Of a DNA stretch of 64,000 nucleotides, positions 44,657 through 53,311 are shown piece after piece (position 1 is the first letter of the stretch; the number at the start of each line of letters is the position of its first letter). A model generated the notes under the pieces. It saw only the letters and a program-made list of their open reading frames with translations, was not told the DNA's origin and ran no database searches. The DNA lies in assembly GCF_030915465.1 (NCBI RefSeq), contig NZ_CP133267.1, positions 3,006,501 to 3,070,500 on the forward strand, in the 5' to 3' direction. The DNA is from Neobacillus sp. PS3-34 (GTDB taxonomy: Bacteria; Bacillota; Bacilli; Bacillales; Cytobacillaceae). The translations under genes were made by a program, and so were the position numbers.

Positions 44657-45408
44657 TCAAAAATTGTCTCCACTAATATAGTAAAATTTTTTCCATTCAT
44701 TTAGAAAAGAAGAGGTGGAGAGGTTCGGCCGTTCGAGAACTTTCCGGGTAACACCTTCCTGTTTAATTTCCCCTTCCATCATTACGGCTAATCTTGTGGT
44801 CAAATACTGGATTTCGGAAAGGTCGTGGCTGACAAACACAGAAGTCGTACCCGTCTGGACTGTAATTTGCTTAAAGTCTTCCATTAATTTTATTTTCGTC
44901 GGAAAATCGAGAGCGGAAAATGGCTCATCAAGGAAAAGGATTTCCGGCTCGACGATCATGGCGCGGGCGAGATTAACCCTTTGAGCTTCTCCTCCAGATA
45001 AGAGCTGGGCATTTTTTTTTGAGAGATGAGTAATCTGGAATCGCTCCATCCACATTTCCGTTTTTTCCTTTACTTCCTTTTTCGGATTATTTCTCAGCTT
45101 CAATCCAAGGGCGATATTTTGAAAAACAGAGGTATCCAATAATAGCGATTGCTGCATTGCGACAGAGAATTTTCTGCGAGTTTGAAGGGAGATACTGTCC
45201 GCTTCCACCTTTTCTCCGCGGTAAAGGATTTGCCCGCTTGAGTGATCTTCAAGAAAGGATAAAAGTTTCAGCAGTGAACTTTTACCCGCTCCGTTTGGCC
45301 CATTATTCCTAAAAATTCACCCGAGTGAAGATCGAACTCCGGTATATCCAGGATCGTTTTATTTCCAACCTTGTATAGTACATCTCTTAACTGTATCAGT
45401 GGGTTCAT
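44657..45408 (-). CDS. tupC: Tungstate-type ABC transporter ATP-binding protein, frame broken at 45297-45301
   Basis: About 250 residues when restored. It starts in an ATGA overlap with tupB. The first frame runs to IMG and then hits stops. Adding one G to ATGGGCCAAAC restores the Walker A GIMGPNGAGKSSLLKLLSF. The following part has LSGGEAQRVNLARAMIVEP (signature) and EILFLDEPFSALD (Walker B), then the VSHDLSEIQYLTTRLAVMMEG switch region. It energises import of tungstate or molybdate bound by TupA. The break lies in a GGGCC context like many others in this window. Confidence 0.9.
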
Positions 45409-46101
45409 CCAGTTCGCTTCCTTTGCTGTAAAAAAGTCAAAGCACCGGTAATTAGAAAAGCGGCCGACATCAGGATAAAAGAAAGGGCGAGCGCGATATC
45501 AAAATTGCCTTTGGAAACTTCCATAACAATAGATGTAGTTAGTATCCTCGTGTCTCCCTGAATATTTCCGCCTACCATCATCGCCGCACCCACCTCCGCA
45601 ATCACCCTGCCAAATCCGACAATCACCGCAGCCAAAATAGCAATTCTCGTTTCTTTTAAAAGGATGAAGAGCATCTGGCCCTTTGTTGCTCCCAAGGCCT
45701 TTAATTGAAGCAGAAGTTTTTCGTTGATTTGCTGAAAAGCTGAGCTTGTGAGGCCGATGACAATTGGAAGGGAGACCAGAACCTGTGCCATGATAATCGC
45801 TGTTGGAGTGTACAGAAGTGAAAATGGTCCGAGCGGCGGAACGCCATAAAAATAGTGTGATCCATAGTCCTGCTACAACAGGAGGCAGCCCCATGCCAAT
45901 ATTAATGAAGACTAATAGAATTTTTCTTCCCGTAAACCGGGATAGACCAAGAATCATGCCAAGCGGCAGGCCGATCAGCGTACTGATAAGAATGGAGGTA
46001 AAGGATACCTTTAATGTGAGCAACGTAATGCTGATAACTTCCTGGTCGGAAGAAAATATCATATTTAGCGCTTGCCTAAGTCCATCGATAATGAGTTCCA
46101 T
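45405..46101 (-). CDS. tupB: Tungstate-type ABC transporter permease, frame broken near 45834-45838
   Basis: About 232 residues when restored. The N-terminal half (SITLLTLKVSFTSILISTLI; GMGLPPVVAGLWITLFLWRS) and C-terminal half (TPTAIIMAQVLVSLPIVIGL; GFGRVIAEVGAAMMVGGNIQ) are in different frames. Restoring GGG in TCCGCCGCTC gives the family segment WRSGPLGPFSLLYTP, that is, two Gs are missing. The EAA-loop-like GATKGQMLFILLKETRI contacts TupC. Five to six membrane helices. It lies between tupA and tupC in one operon. Confidence 0.9.
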
Positions 46102-46169
46102 AAGTCCTCCGAAGTGATAACGCCGCGCCGCAGATGAACGGAAGCGGCCTATTAATCTATATACCTGTA

Positions 46170-47042
46170 TTATTCAGTATACTTAAAGAATAAGGATTGT
46201 CCGTATTCTTTTTTGCCAAAGTTTTCTATCACGTCCTGAGTCTTAGCATTGACCATAAAGTCGACAAACTTCTTCGCGTCCTTGCTGTTCACCTGCTTGT
46301 GCTTTTCAGGATTTACCTGCATGACATGATAGATGTTCATTAAGTCATCGCCGCCTTCGACGACAATCTTCATATCGCCGAGGTTCTTTTTCTGGGCAAG
46401 ATAAGTAGCGCGGTCTGTGAGGACATAGCCTTTTTTCTCGGCAGCTATTTGCAGTGTTGGCCCCATACCTTGTCCTGTAGACACATAGGAAGCTCCACCC
46501 GGTGTAATGTTAATCGATTTCCAGAGTGATAGTTCCATCTTGTTGGTGCCGGAATCATCTCCGCGGGAAATGAAAATTGCCTTTGAATCATTTACTTTCT
46601 TAAACGCGGCTTTAATGTCTTCGCCTGATACTCTGGCAGGGTTTTCGGAAGGGCCGACTAAGATAAAATCATTGTACATAACGCGCTTTCGGTTGATGGC
46701 ATCTCCGCTGTCAACAACTGCTTGTTCTGCCTCGGGAGCATGGACGAGCAATGCGTCTGCCTCTCCCTTTGTGCCCATTTCAAGGGCTTGTCCAGTACCA
46801 ACGGCAATCGTCTTTACCTTCACATTGTTTTCTTTTTCAAACATTGGGATCAAAACATCCAGCAAGCCGCTGTCCTGGGTGCTTGTAGTAGTAGCGAGAA
46901 TCATTTCAGTCGGTGCCGATTTTTTATGGCTTTCTTTTTTCGGTTTTGCTGCTGCTTTATCACTGCCTGAAGTTCCGCAAGCCGATAACATCATTAGCAT
47001 AAATGCCAATAGAAATGCTGCATAACAGTATTTATTCTTCAT
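46170..47042 (-). CDS. tupA: Tungstate-binding lipoprotein of the tup ABC transporter
   Basis: A 290-residue lipoprotein with lipobox LSAC at about residue 22, then a charged linker and a class-II binding protein. The motif LATTTSTQDSGLLDVLIP (about 48-65) is the TupA signature whose Thr-Thr-Ser residues hold the oxyanion; RGDDSGTNKMELSLW (about 161-175) supplies the second half. TupA proteins bind tungstate far more tightly than molybdate (established for Eubacterium and Campylobacter). It lies in a regulator-tupA-tupB-tupC operon, fitting tungstate supply for the aldehyde:ferredoxin oxidoreductase encoded at 29625-31449. Confidence 0.93.
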   Translation of the reverse strand: MKNKYCYAAFLLAFMLMMLSACGTSGSDKAAAKPKKESHKKSAPTEMILATTTSTQDSGLLDVLIPMFEKENNVKVKTIAVGTGQALEMGTKGEADALLVHAPEAEQAVVDSGDAINRKRVMYNDFILVGPSENPARVSGEDIKAAFKKVNDSKAIFISRGDDSGTNKMELSLWKSINITPGGASYVSTGQGMGPTLQIAAEKKGYVLTDRATYLAQKKNLGDMKIVVEGGDDLMNIYHVMQVNPEKHKQVNSKDAKKFVDFMVNAKTQDVIENFGKKEYGQSLFFKYTE

Positions 47043-47979
47043 TTTTATCCCCCATATCGCTGTTCTGATAGATTATTTTTCCTAGCTCTTTAATATCATA
47101 GCCCTCCAGTTCAGTAAGGCTATTTTTAAAATCAGCCGATTGCAGGTAACTCAATAGCTGAAGCAGACTGCTTTTGTTTTCATCCGACCAGCGGAAAACA
47201 AGGTCAAATTGTTCATTTGCTACCGGAATAAAATCCAAGTCTAAATGGCTGGCTGCTGAGCGAATTCCGAAAGCAGCATCGGCACTTCCTTTGCTTATGT
47301 ACGAAGCGGTGGAGAGATGATTCCATTCCTCCGTTTCATATCCTTTAATGGCTTCAGGGCTGATTTGCAGATTCATCAGCTTGGAATCGAGTAGGAACCG
47401 TGTACCTGATCCCTTTTGGCGATTAACAAATTGGACATCCTTTCGGGTAAGATCTTCAAACTCCCGGATTTCCTTAGGATTGCCTTTGGCAACAATGAAG
47501 CCCTGTTCCCGGGATGCAAATCTTAAAACAGTTATTTTTTCATAGACAAAAAGCTGTTTAATAAACGGGAGATTGTACTCCTGTGACGACGGGTCCAAAA
47601 GGTGGATGGCGGCGATCTCACTTTGCCCTCTGTACAGCATCATCAATCCTTCGAGGCTGCCTATGTATGTAGGAAGGATTTGCAGCGGAAGTGATGCGGA
47701 TACCTGTTTTATAAAGTGCTCAACGAGGAAATCATGGCTCCCGGCAAGGCGTATAGGTTCTGCAGTAAAAGCAGCTTCGGATGGCTGTTCACCTACAGTT
47801 TTTCTAGAAGGCGCTTTCATGTTTTCTTTGAATCTCTCAATTTCAAGCTGTTCAATTCTCATCTTATTTCCGATCTTAAATGCCTGTAATTCTCCTCTCT
47901 TTATCAATTCATACACTGTATGCTTAGATATTTGGAAAATCTGGGCAACCTCGTCTGGAGTATATGCTTTGTTCTCCAT
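47032..47979 (-). CDS. HTH regulator fused to a periplasmic-binding-like domain (oxyanion sensor candidate)
   Basis: About 315 residues. The N-terminal excisionase/MerR-like HTH (YTPDEVAQIFQISKHTVYEL, then IKRGELQAFKIGNKMRIEQ) spans about 5-50. The rest is a PBP-like domain without a signal peptide (EGLMMLYRGQSEIAAIHLLD; FVNRQKGSGTRFLLDSKL), so it should sense a small anion inside the cell. It overlaps tupA by 11 bp as first gene of the operon, so it probably senses tungstate or molybdate and controls tup expression, a role taken by ModE elsewhere. Start ATG 47979 with AAAGGAATCC; an upstream in-frame TTG is weaker. Confidence 0.85.
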   Translation of the reverse strand: MENKAYTPDEVAQIFQISKHTVYELIKRGELQAFKIGNKMRIEQLEIERFKENMKAPSRKTVGEQPSEAAFTAEPIRLAGSHDFLVEHFIKQVSASLPLQILPTYIGSLEGLMMLYRGQSEIAAIHLLDPSSQEYNLPFIKQLFVYEKITVLRFASREQGFIVAKGNPKEIREFEDLTRKDVQFVNRQKGSGTRFLLDSKLMNLQISPEAIKGYETEEWNHLSTASYISKGSADAAFGIRSAASHLDLDFIPVANEQFDLVFRWSDENKSSLLQLLSYLQSADFKNSLTELEGYDIKELGKIIYQNSDMGDKNEE

Positions 47980-48129
47980 ATGGCGGATTCCTTTTAATTT
48001 ACAATTCAAATGATAGAGCAGGATTGTTTTCTGTGAGAAACGTTACTTATTATTAAGTTTTGTTAGGTTTTATTCATTTCTGTGCCATTTTGTTTAAATA
48101 TAATGTAAATTCAACACTTGAACAAGACC

Positions 48130-48296
48130 GTTTTTTGGCTTATCAGAATTATTCCATAAATTCTGAACGCACGACGGACAGGATGTCCTAGTCAGGCGAG
48201 TGCCACAGGACGTGGCATCCACGAGCGTGATAAGTGCAACTACGGATCTGCTCTCGCTTTAAGGCTCGGCAATCGCCGAGTTTTCTTTAAATAGTG
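48130..48296. repeat. Dispersed repeat A, full-length copy
   Basis: TTTTTTGGCTTATCAGAATT...AAATTCTGA on the left, then ACAGGATGTCCT and GCCACAGGACGTGGC palindromes, then AAGTGCAACTACGGATCTGC, CTTTAAGGCTCGGCAATCG and CCGAGTTTTCTTTAA. Other copies are at 11344 (internal deletion) and 34520 (3' end). It fills most of the gap 48010-48449. I see no gene in it. Confidence 0.8.
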
Positions 48297-48449
48297 GGAA
48301 AATGTTTCGGTAACATGATACCATGGGGCGCTTATAAAGGGATTTTCACATATTGTTCAAAAACGTCACTGATTGTTCAACGGTAAACATTCCTTTTTTA
48401 TGTACTATTATGGTAGAAGAAAAATCGCGTGCAAGGGAAGGGATACTGT

Positions 48450-49115
48450 ATGGCAAAGCTGCTCTATATTACAGCAAATCCAAAAAGTGATGTGAAGTTA
48501 TCCAAGGGAATGCAAATTGGCGAGGCTTTTCTGGAGGAATTCAAAAAAGAACAGCCTGATATAGAAATTGAGAAAATGCATTTGTATGAAATGGAAATTC
48601 CTGAAATCGATATGGATTTATTATACGGCAGGGCAAAGCTGTCATTCATGGGCTATACCTTTGAACAGCTTACAGTGGAGGAGCAGACAAAGCTAAAGAA
48701 AATGCATGCACTTGCGGACCGTTTTATCGATGCTGACTATTACGTTTTCGTAACGCCTTTATGGAACCTGGGTTCTCCTTCTATTTTGAAGGCCTTTCTA
48801 GATAACCTGTTTATTGTCAACAAAACTTTTGTGAACAAGGAGCATGGTCCTGAAGGGCTTCTGACGAACCGAAAGGCAATCCATATCCAAACACGCGGGG
48901 GGATTTATTCAACCGGGCCGATGGTCGATTTTGAATTTGGAGATCGTTTTTTAAGAAAAGCACTTGGCTTTCTTGGGCTTGAAATGATGGATACCGTTGT
49001 GGCAGAAGGGATGGACCACTTCCCTAAGCAAGCGGCGGAAATTGTGGCCGCTGCCAAGGGAAAAGCCGCTGCAGCAGCGAGGGAAATGGCAAGAGCCAAA
49101 ATGGAAGTGCAATAA
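48450..49115 (+). CDS. azoR: FMN-dependent NADH-azoreductase
   Basis: A 221-residue flavodoxin-fold enzyme of the AzoR/AcpD type that reduces azo dyes and quinones with NADH. Seen: LLYITANPKSDVKLSKGMQI (flavin phosphate loop, about 4-23), FVTPLWNLGSPSILKAFLDN (about 101-120) and IQTRGGIYSTGP (about 147-158) near the flavin. The Ala/Lys-rich C-terminus is normal for Bacillus members. Start ATG 48450 with AAGGGAAGGG. Single gene. B. subtilis azoR1/azoR2 are controlled by YodB and MhqR in the quinone response. Here I see no such operator with confidence. Confidence 0.93.
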   Translation: MAKLLYITANPKSDVKLSKGMQIGEAFLEEFKKEQPDIEIEKMHLYEMEIPEIDMDLLYGRAKLSFMGYTFEQLTVEEQTKLKKMHALADRFIDADYYVFVTPLWNLGSPSILKAFLDNLFIVNKTFVNKEHGPEGLLTNRKAIHIQTRGGIYSTGPMVDFEFGDRFLRKALGFLGLEMMDTVVAEGMDHFPKQAAEIVAAAKGKAAAAAREMARAKMEVQ

Positions 49116-49122
49116 AAGTAAT

Positions 49123-49163
49123 AAAAAAACGAGTCCTGTCTACTTTAGCAGGCCTCGTTTTTT
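49123..49163. terminator. Bidirectional terminator
   Basis: AAAAAACGAGTCCTG and CAGGCCTCGTTTTTT between convergent azoR and uppP. Confidence 0.85.
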
Positions 49164-49169
49164 AGCTAA

Positions 49170-49953
49170 TTAGAATTTACCTGTAAACTGAAAATAAAGT
49201 ACTACTAAACCAAGCGCCCATACATAGAAAGCAAATGGTTTTAAGGAATGATTTTTTAAATAGCTAATCATCCATTTGACGGCAATATAGCCAAAAATAC
49301 CAGATGCGACGATTCCGACCATTAAGGCCGATAACGAGATTTCCTCACCTTTTCCTTCGAGCAGGTCGAAGGACTGGAGGACGACGGCACCAGCAATGGC
49401 TGGCGTGGATAATAAGAAGGAGAAATATGCTGCTGTTTCACGGTCGAGCTTTCTCCACAGAGCGGCGACAATTGTCATTCCGGAACGTGAAATGGCGGGG
49501 AAAATAGCTGCTGCCTGGAACGTCCCGATAATAAACGCATCTTGATAGCTTATATCCTCCATCTTCTTATGGCCGTTTTTAATCGAATCGGCAAGCCATA
49601 AGAACACCCCTGTTATTAGGAATTCCCACCCAATTGTCACGCCGGTTTTCGATATTTCTTCAAAATAATCCTTGAAACCCAGGCCTATCACTACAGCAGG
49701 AATCGTGCCGATTATGAGCAGGAAGGTTAGTTTACTGAATGGCTTTTTCAGTATTTTCATAAATTCTTCCCGGTAAAAAATAAATACGGCCACAAGCGTT
49801 CCAAGGTGAAGCATGGTATCGAGCATCAAGCCCGCTTCCTGCAGGTTAAACAAATTTCTGCCCAAATACAGACTGGCCTGTACTGCTAATCGGCAAGAAT
49901 TCGGTCAATCCCTGGATTATACCCAGAATGAGAGCTTCCAATTTTGTCAGCAT
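49170..49953 (-). CDS. uppP: Undecaprenyl-diphosphatase (UppP/BacA), frame broken near 49871-49878
   Basis: About 260 residues when restored. An eight-helix membrane enzyme that removes a phosphate from undecaprenyl diphosphate to recycle the cell-wall lipid carrier. It gives bacitracin resistance. The N-terminus LEALILGIIQGLTEFLPISS-TG holds the first catalytic motif (E-x2-x3-PISSTGH) and PAISRSGMTIVAAL (about 162-175) the second. As written the frame ends after STGQSVFGQKFV; removing one G from GGCCAGTCTG gives STGHLYLGRNLFN. The inserted base directly follows a GGCC. The start at 49953 follows GTGAGG. Essential-type function, so a true null is unlikely unless a paralogue exists. Confidence 0.9.
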
Positions 49954-50125
49954 TAAAAAACCTCACTTAATAAAAATTATCCATCCAGAAGTTTCCTTTG
50001 GAAGGTGCCTGTCTCCATATTCTATTTGTTATAACGGCAAAAAATGAAAAATGATGCAAGATAATCGTAATTTTTTGAAAAAAACCATAAAATAAAAGAA
50101 GATTGGTTTGGGGAGGAGACAGAAT

Positions 50126-50914
50126 TTGAATAACCGCTATTTGTATTTCAATACATCCATCGGAGTGAAAAAACCTGAAAATATCCGAAATAAGCAGCAG
50201 GCATGCCCATTTTGTGACAAAGAGAATCTGACAGACATCCTGGCAGAAGAGGGCTCGATTATCCTGTTGAAAAATAAGTACCCTGTCCTGGAAAATGCAT
50301 TTCAGACGGTTTTAATTGAAACTGATGACTGCAACGGGGAAATCTCAAGGTATAAGCCTGCGTATTTACATAGACTTTTAAGATTCGGGCTTAAGCATTG
50401 GCTGGAGATGGAGGAGAGCGGTCGATTCAAATCCGTCATTTTTTTTAAAAACCATGGCCCGTTATCCGGAGGTACGATTGCGCACCCGCATATGCAAATT
50501 GTCGGTCTGAATGACATTGACTGTAAAGAGAATACTAGTGAAGAAAGCTTCCAAGGGATCATACTGAAAGAAGAAGGCGGAGCCTCGTTTACGTTATCTA
50601 CCCAGCCGAAAATTGGCTTTTATGAGTTGAATGTTCAAATGACTGACTCTCATTATTCGGAAGAGTTTGGAGTTTATCTGCAAACTGCCGTCCACTATTT
50701 ATTGAATCATTTTCCTTTTAAATGTGAGAGCTATAACATCTTTTTCCATCATATTAACAGGAGTATTTATGCGAAAATTATTCCGCGGTTCGTAACCACA
50801 CCTATTTATATCGGATACAGTATCCCTCAGATTCCGAATAATCTCGAATGGATGGGCGAACAAATAAGAAGTATTTATTTTCAAAACCTTCTTGAGGATG
50901 AAGTTTCCGGCTAA
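50126..50914 (+). CDS. DUF4931 protein, HIT/galactose-1-phosphate uridylyltransferase-like fold
   Basis: About 262 residues. It has CPFC (zinc-site-like pair, about 27-30) and a histidine triad-type motif HPHMQIVGL (about 119-127), as in GalT-like nucleotidyl transferases. The family, DUF4931, occurs in many Bacillus genomes without a defined reaction. I chose TTG 50126 because GGGGAGGAG lies seven bases upstream. Start at TTG 50108 would contain that site. A nucleotidyl transferase or hydrolase acting on a nucleotide sugar is possible. Context (FtsW-like gene downstream with a 121-bp gap) gives no firm clue. Confidence 0.8.
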   Translation: MNNRYLYFNTSIGVKKPENIRNKQQACPFCDKENLTDILAEEGSIILLKNKYPVLENAFQTVLIETDDCNGEISRYKPAYLHRLLRFGLKHWLEMEESGRFKSVIFFKNHGPLSGGTIAHPHMQIVGLNDIDCKENTSEESFQGIILKEEGGASFTLSTQPKIGFYELNVQMTDSHYSEEFGVYLQTAVHYLLNHFPFKCESYNIFFHHINRSIYAKIIPRFVTTPIYIGYSIPQIPNNLEWMGEQIRSIYFQNLLEDEVSG

Positions 50915-51035
50915 ATATGAAAAATTGTAAAAAAATCCATTCTGTTTTAGAAGTTGTGATTTGCTCATATTAAAAATATAATGGGATATTGTACAGGTTC
51001 CTTTTTTCTGTTCTTAAATAAAGGAGATATTGAAC

Positions 51036-52205
51036 ATGACTTCCAATAAAAATACAACTTCCAAACTTGATTATAATCTTGTTTTTATCGTGTTCCTGTT
51101 GTTTTTAGCCAGCTGCATCTCGATTTATAGCGCACAATCAACAGGTCAGTATAAAGAAAACTTCCTCCTAAAACAAATTGTCTGGTACGCTGTGGGAGGC
51201 GGAATTATAGCGGGGGTAATCACTCTCGATTCTGATCAGCTTAAAAAACTGACATGGTATGCATATGGTTTTGGTTTGTTCTTGTTAGTTTTATTAATTA
51301 TTGCTCCTCCAAGCATTGCCCCTGTCATAAATGGAGCGAAAAACTGGTTTAAAGTTCCTGGGATGGGCTCGCTGCAGCCATCAGAATTCGTTAAAGTATT
51401 TATTATTTTGGCGATTGCCAAGGTAATTGAAGAGCATCATCAAAAAAATCCGGTAAAAACGCATGGAACCGATTTATGGCTATTAGGTAAGATGGGCATA
51501 GTGACAATGGTGCCTCTCATGCTCATTATCAAGCAGGACTTGGGAACGGCTCTTGTTTTTCTGGCCATTCTGATTGGAATGATCTTTATATCAGGAATCT
51601 CGTGGAAAATCCTTCTTCCTATTTTTTCATCAGGAATCGTGTTAATTTCAAGCATTTTTTACCTGGTATTATGGAAGCCAGATCTTTTAGATAAGTATTT
51701 AGGCGTAAAAACCTATCAATTGGATCGTATTTATTCCTGGATCGATCCTTATAATAATCAAAGTACAACAGGATTTCAGCTTACAAGATCACTGCTTGCT
51801 ATCGGCTCTGGAGAGACTGGCGGAAAAGGCTATGGCCACCGTGACGTATATTTACCTGAAAGCCATACAGACTTTATTTTCAGTGTAGTGGGAGAACAGT
51901 TTGGATTTATAGGTGCGAGTATCCTGATAAGCCTATTTTTTCTTCTGATCTACCATATTACAAAGGTAGGCATGGAAACGAAAAATGATTTTTATACCTA
52001 TCTTTGTGTGGGTGTTATCAGCATGATTACCTTCCACGTCTTCCAGAATATTGGAATGACCATCGGTCTTTTGCCGATTACCGGTATCCCTCTTCCCTTC
52101 ATTAGCTATGGGGGAAGCTCGCTGATGGGGAACATGCTGTGCTTGGGGTTGATATTTTCCATCCGGTATCATTATAAAAAATATATGTTCTCTACAACTG
52201 CTTAA
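51036..52205 (+). CDS. FtsW/RodA/SpoVE-family peptidoglycan polymerase
   Basis: A 389-residue SEDS protein with ten membrane helices. It polymerises lipid II into glycan strands at the outer membrane face, with a partner class B PBP. Seen: GAKNWFKVPGMGSLQPSEFVK (about 96-116, the conserved loop with the PSE motif), IKQDLGTALVFLAI (catalytic Asp region), GGKGYGHRDVYLPESHTDFI and a late GIPLPFISYGGSSL. It is RodA-like in size. ATG 51036 has AAAGGAG. It is one of probably several paralogues (ftsW, rodA, spoVE, ylaO). Strong terminator follows. Confidence 0.93.
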   Translation: MTSNKNTTSKLDYNLVFIVFLLFLASCISIYSAQSTGQYKENFLLKQIVWYAVGGGIIAGVITLDSDQLKKLTWYAYGFGLFLLVLLIIAPPSIAPVINGAKNWFKVPGMGSLQPSEFVKVFIILAIAKVIEEHHQKNPVKTHGTDLWLLGKMGIVTMVPLMLIIKQDLGTALVFLAILIGMIFISGISWKILLPIFSSGIVLISSIFYLVLWKPDLLDKYLGVKTYQLDRIYSWIDPYNNQSTTGFQLTRSLLAIGSGETGGKGYGHRDVYLPESHTDFIFSVVGEQFGFIGASILISLFFLLIYHITKVGMETKNDFYTYLCVGVISMITFHVFQNIGMTIGLLPITGIPLPFISYGGSSLMGNMLCLGLIFSIRYHYKKYMFSTTA

Positions 52206-52207
52206 CT

Positions 52208-52245
52208 AAAAAGGTGATACCATTTTAAGATGGTATCACCTTTTT
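52208..52245. terminator. Bidirectional terminator
   Basis: AAAAAGGTGATACCAT and ATGGTATCACCTTTTT, perfect stem between convergent genes. Confidence 0.92.
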
Positions 52246-53311
52246 ATTCTATTACTCCCGATTCAGTTATCTTAACCTTAGCCTGGACTTTAATTTTTAA
52301 TTTTTGATAATCCTCGTTCCACCATTTTTTATAATCGAAATGCCTCGTATGGCTTTTTACAAAGTGGCCATATCCGACTGGATCAATACGCTCATTCTGA
52401 AATCTCTTTGAAAGCTTAAGGCATTCCTTTTCAATTTCCTTTTGCATCGTTTTTTCTATATTGGCCAATTCTGATGATGTGGTATTCTTACCAGAGAATT
52501 CATTAAGTACCGCTTTAATTTTTATCTTCACAAGAACTTCATTAGGATTTCTGCGGACCAGCTTCATTGAATTTTTGGAATGAATGCTTTGAATCGCCGC
52601 AATTTCTTTTCCAATATTTACTTTAAGCGTTCCTTCACTGTATTTATCGACAAGCAGTTTGAAATAAAACATTCTGCCGGCGGGAAGTGTGTCGACCACT
52701 TTGTCGCGTTGGAAGAAGCTGAGTCCGCTGATTTCAATCTGATTTTTTCCTATTTTTGTCAATTCGGGAAGATATCCGGTTTTTCCTGTTTGGTAAAAAT
52801 CAAATAAAAAAAGCTGAAGATTTGTTTTAGGAAGATCTTTGGTTTTCATATTATGGCGGATCAGATTTGAAATATAAATGCCATTCCCTCGGTTCCCATA
52901 ATCGCCTTCTATTAAATCCTTTGCTTCACCTTTTGTGACGGCGAAGTACAAAGATGATCCAATGCTGGCATCTCTCTGTAAAGAATCAATCAAACCTTGA
53001 AGTCCTTTTTTCGCCAATTTTTCTCCAAACAGAACAACTTCAAGGCTGCCCGTTACGATGGGGTCTGGGGTTTGCCGCTGAATATCTCTTAAAAAATCGC
53101 GGCTTAACAAAGAAGTGGCCGAAAAGGTTTTGTTTTTTACTGCCTTATCCGGCATATAGACAGGGACCAGTGCGGTACCACGAATTCTCTTTCCCCCAAT
53201 GTAATCATAGGCAGCGCCGGTTTCAAGATTAACATCATCCAATATTTCCTTTTGTACGCATCCTGTAAGAATGGTGGATATTATAAAAAGATAGAGGACA
53301 ACTTTCCTCAT
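52244..53311 (-). CDS. Ger(x)C-family spore germination lipoprotein (second operon)
   Basis: A 355-residue lipoprotein with lipobox LTGC at about residue 18. It is the C subunit of the second GerA-type receptor, similar to B. subtilis YndF. Family landmarks are EILDDVNLETGAAYDY near the start, SLLSRDFLRDIQRQTPDP, and IEKTMQKEIEKECLKLSKRF in the C-terminal domain. The protein lies on the outer side of the inner spore membrane. Its start overlaps the B gene stop by four bases (ATGA type), so it is coupled. The frame is intact. Confidence 0.93.
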   Translation of the reverse strand: MRKVVLYLFIISTILTGCVQKEILDDVNLETGAAYDYIGGKRIRGTALVPVYMPDKAVKNKTFSATSLLSRDFLRDIQRQTPDPIVTGSLEVVLFGEKLAKKGLQGLIDSLQRDASIGSSLYFAVTKGEAKDLIEGDYGNRGNGIYISNLIRHNMKTKDLPKTNLQLFLFDFYQTGKTGYLPELTKIGKNQIEISGLSFFQRDKVVDTLPAGRMFYFKLLVDKYSEGTLKVNIGKEIAAIQSIHSKNSMKLVRRNPNEVLVKIKIKAVLNEFSGKNTTSSELANIEKTMQKEIEKECLKLSKRFQNERIDPVGYGHFVKSHTRHFDYKKWWNEDYQKLKIKVQAKVKITESGVIE

